Origin: an uncultured Fibrobacter sp.
GTDB lineage: Bacteria; Fibrobacterota; Fibrobacteria; Fibrobacterales; Fibrobacteraceae
Length of the DNA: 48,571 nucleotides
Direction of reading: 5' to 3'
NCBI GenBank assembly: GCA_946407235.1
Contig: CAMJNF010000004.1
Span: 1 to 48,571 of the forward strand
In this document: in pieces, positions 48,234 to 48,571 of the stretch
Position numbering within the stretch: the first letter of the stretch is position 1
Layout: each line of letters starts with the position of its first letter
Made by a program: the position numbers and the translations under genes
Notes under the pieces: model-generated
Database searches by the model: none
Told to the model about the DNA's origin: nothing
The model's input: the letters and a program-made list of their open reading frames with translations, nothing else

Positions 48234-48571
48234 TTAGCGCTTGCTGAACTGGAAGTGCTTACGAGCCTTCTTGCGGCCGAACTTCTTACGTTCAACGGCA
48301 CGGGCGTCGCGAGTCATGAGGCCTTCCTTCTTGAGGGCGGGCTTGACTTCGGCGTCGTTAGCAACCAGTGCGCGGGAGATGCCGAGACGGACAGCGCCCA
48401 TCTGGCCAGCGATGCCACCGCCACGAGCGGTAACTTCGACGTCCCATTCTTCAGCGTTGCCGAGGATGGCGAACGGAAGATTTGCAATCATGTTCTGCAC
48501 TTCAGAATGGAAGTAATCCTTGAAATCACGACCATTGATTGTGCGCTTGCCGGTACCCGGCTTCAGGATCA
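48234..48571 (-). CDS. rpsI: 30S ribosomal protein S9 (partial, N-terminus beyond window)
   Basis: The C-terminal 111 residues of ribosomal protein uS9 are visible, from GTGKRTINGRDFKDYF through VTARGGGIAGQMGAVRLGISRAL and LKKEGLMTRDARAVERKKFG to the terminal ARKHFQFSKR. The conserved GGGxxGQxGAxRxGISRAL core and the basic tail, which reaches the ribosomal P site, leave no doubt. The family usually ends in KRR/SKR, as here. The gene starts outside the window. It is normally downstream of rplM (L13). Codon use is strongly biased, as expected for a highly expressed gene. It is followed by the terminator at 48186-48213. Confidence 0.97.
   Translation of the reverse strand, partial: ILKPGTGKRTINGRDFKDYFHSEVQNMIANLPFAILGNAEEWDVEVTARGGGIAGQMGAVRLGISRALVANDAEVKPALKKEGLMTRDARAVERKKFGRKKARKHFQFSKR

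Overview
The window looks like a chromosomal segment of a Fibrobacter-type bacterium. The best marker is the gene at 22837-23592, whose C-terminal half matches the Fibrobacter succinogenes major paralogous domain (FISUMP). A Gram-negative envelope is supported by a TonB-dependent receptor, a TonB/ExbB/ExbD set and several lipoproteins with Ser-rich linkers. No rRNA, tRNA, CRISPR array or transposase was found.

Layout. (1) 1-4832, minus strand: an AT-rich LlaJI-type restriction-modification operon with two m5C methyltransferases, an uncharacterised 239-residue protein, a McrB-like GTPase and a LlaJI-family endonuclease cut by the window edge. (2) 4833-6927: a repeat-rich gap, an ORF6N protein with a PLD-like C-terminus and a gene remnant. 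(3) 6928-20486, minus strand: three consecutive operons. From upstream to downstream these are ECF sigma factor / anti-sigma / caspase-like surface protein; TonB-dependent receptor / DUF4249-like lipoprotein; and DUF3450 / TtpC-like TolQ / ExbB / ExbD / TonB / TPR. Each operon starts beside the same 34-bp bipartite motif (TGGTaACA ... GTGTTaCAT, identical spacing), so they look like one regulon controlled by the linked sigma factor. (4) 20644-28933: metabolic and stress genes: nitroreductase, peptidase T, the FISUMP protein, an oxidoreductase/beta-propeller fusion, a ketopantoate reductase homologue, a Nudix hydrolase, and a glutathione peroxidase-OhrR-phosphatase operon. (5) 29060-30141: two tandem paralogous secreted proteins of unknown function, each with its own leader and terminator. 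(6) 30270-45603: two convergent surface-polysaccharide clusters. The plus cluster makes UDP-glucuronate/galacturonate and has glycosyltransferases and an EpsG-like polymerase. The minus cluster has FdtA/FdtB-like sugar-amine genes, a flippase, a TagD-like cytidylyltransferase, an acetyltransferase, a WbsX-like protein and more transferases. (7) 45768-48571: a CotH lipoprotein, a flavodoxin-fold reductase, a structured intergenic stretch that may encode a small RNA, and the 3' part of rpsI.

Short dispersed repeats recur throughout: palindromic ATTGCTTCG...CGCAATGACG elements, TGTCATxCCCGC hairpins and three low-complexity repeat types. Several have run into coding regions, changing the end of ExbB, the start of the TtpC-like protein and the signal peptide of the DUF4249-like lipoprotein. 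Functions are assigned by reading protein motifs; no database search was run.
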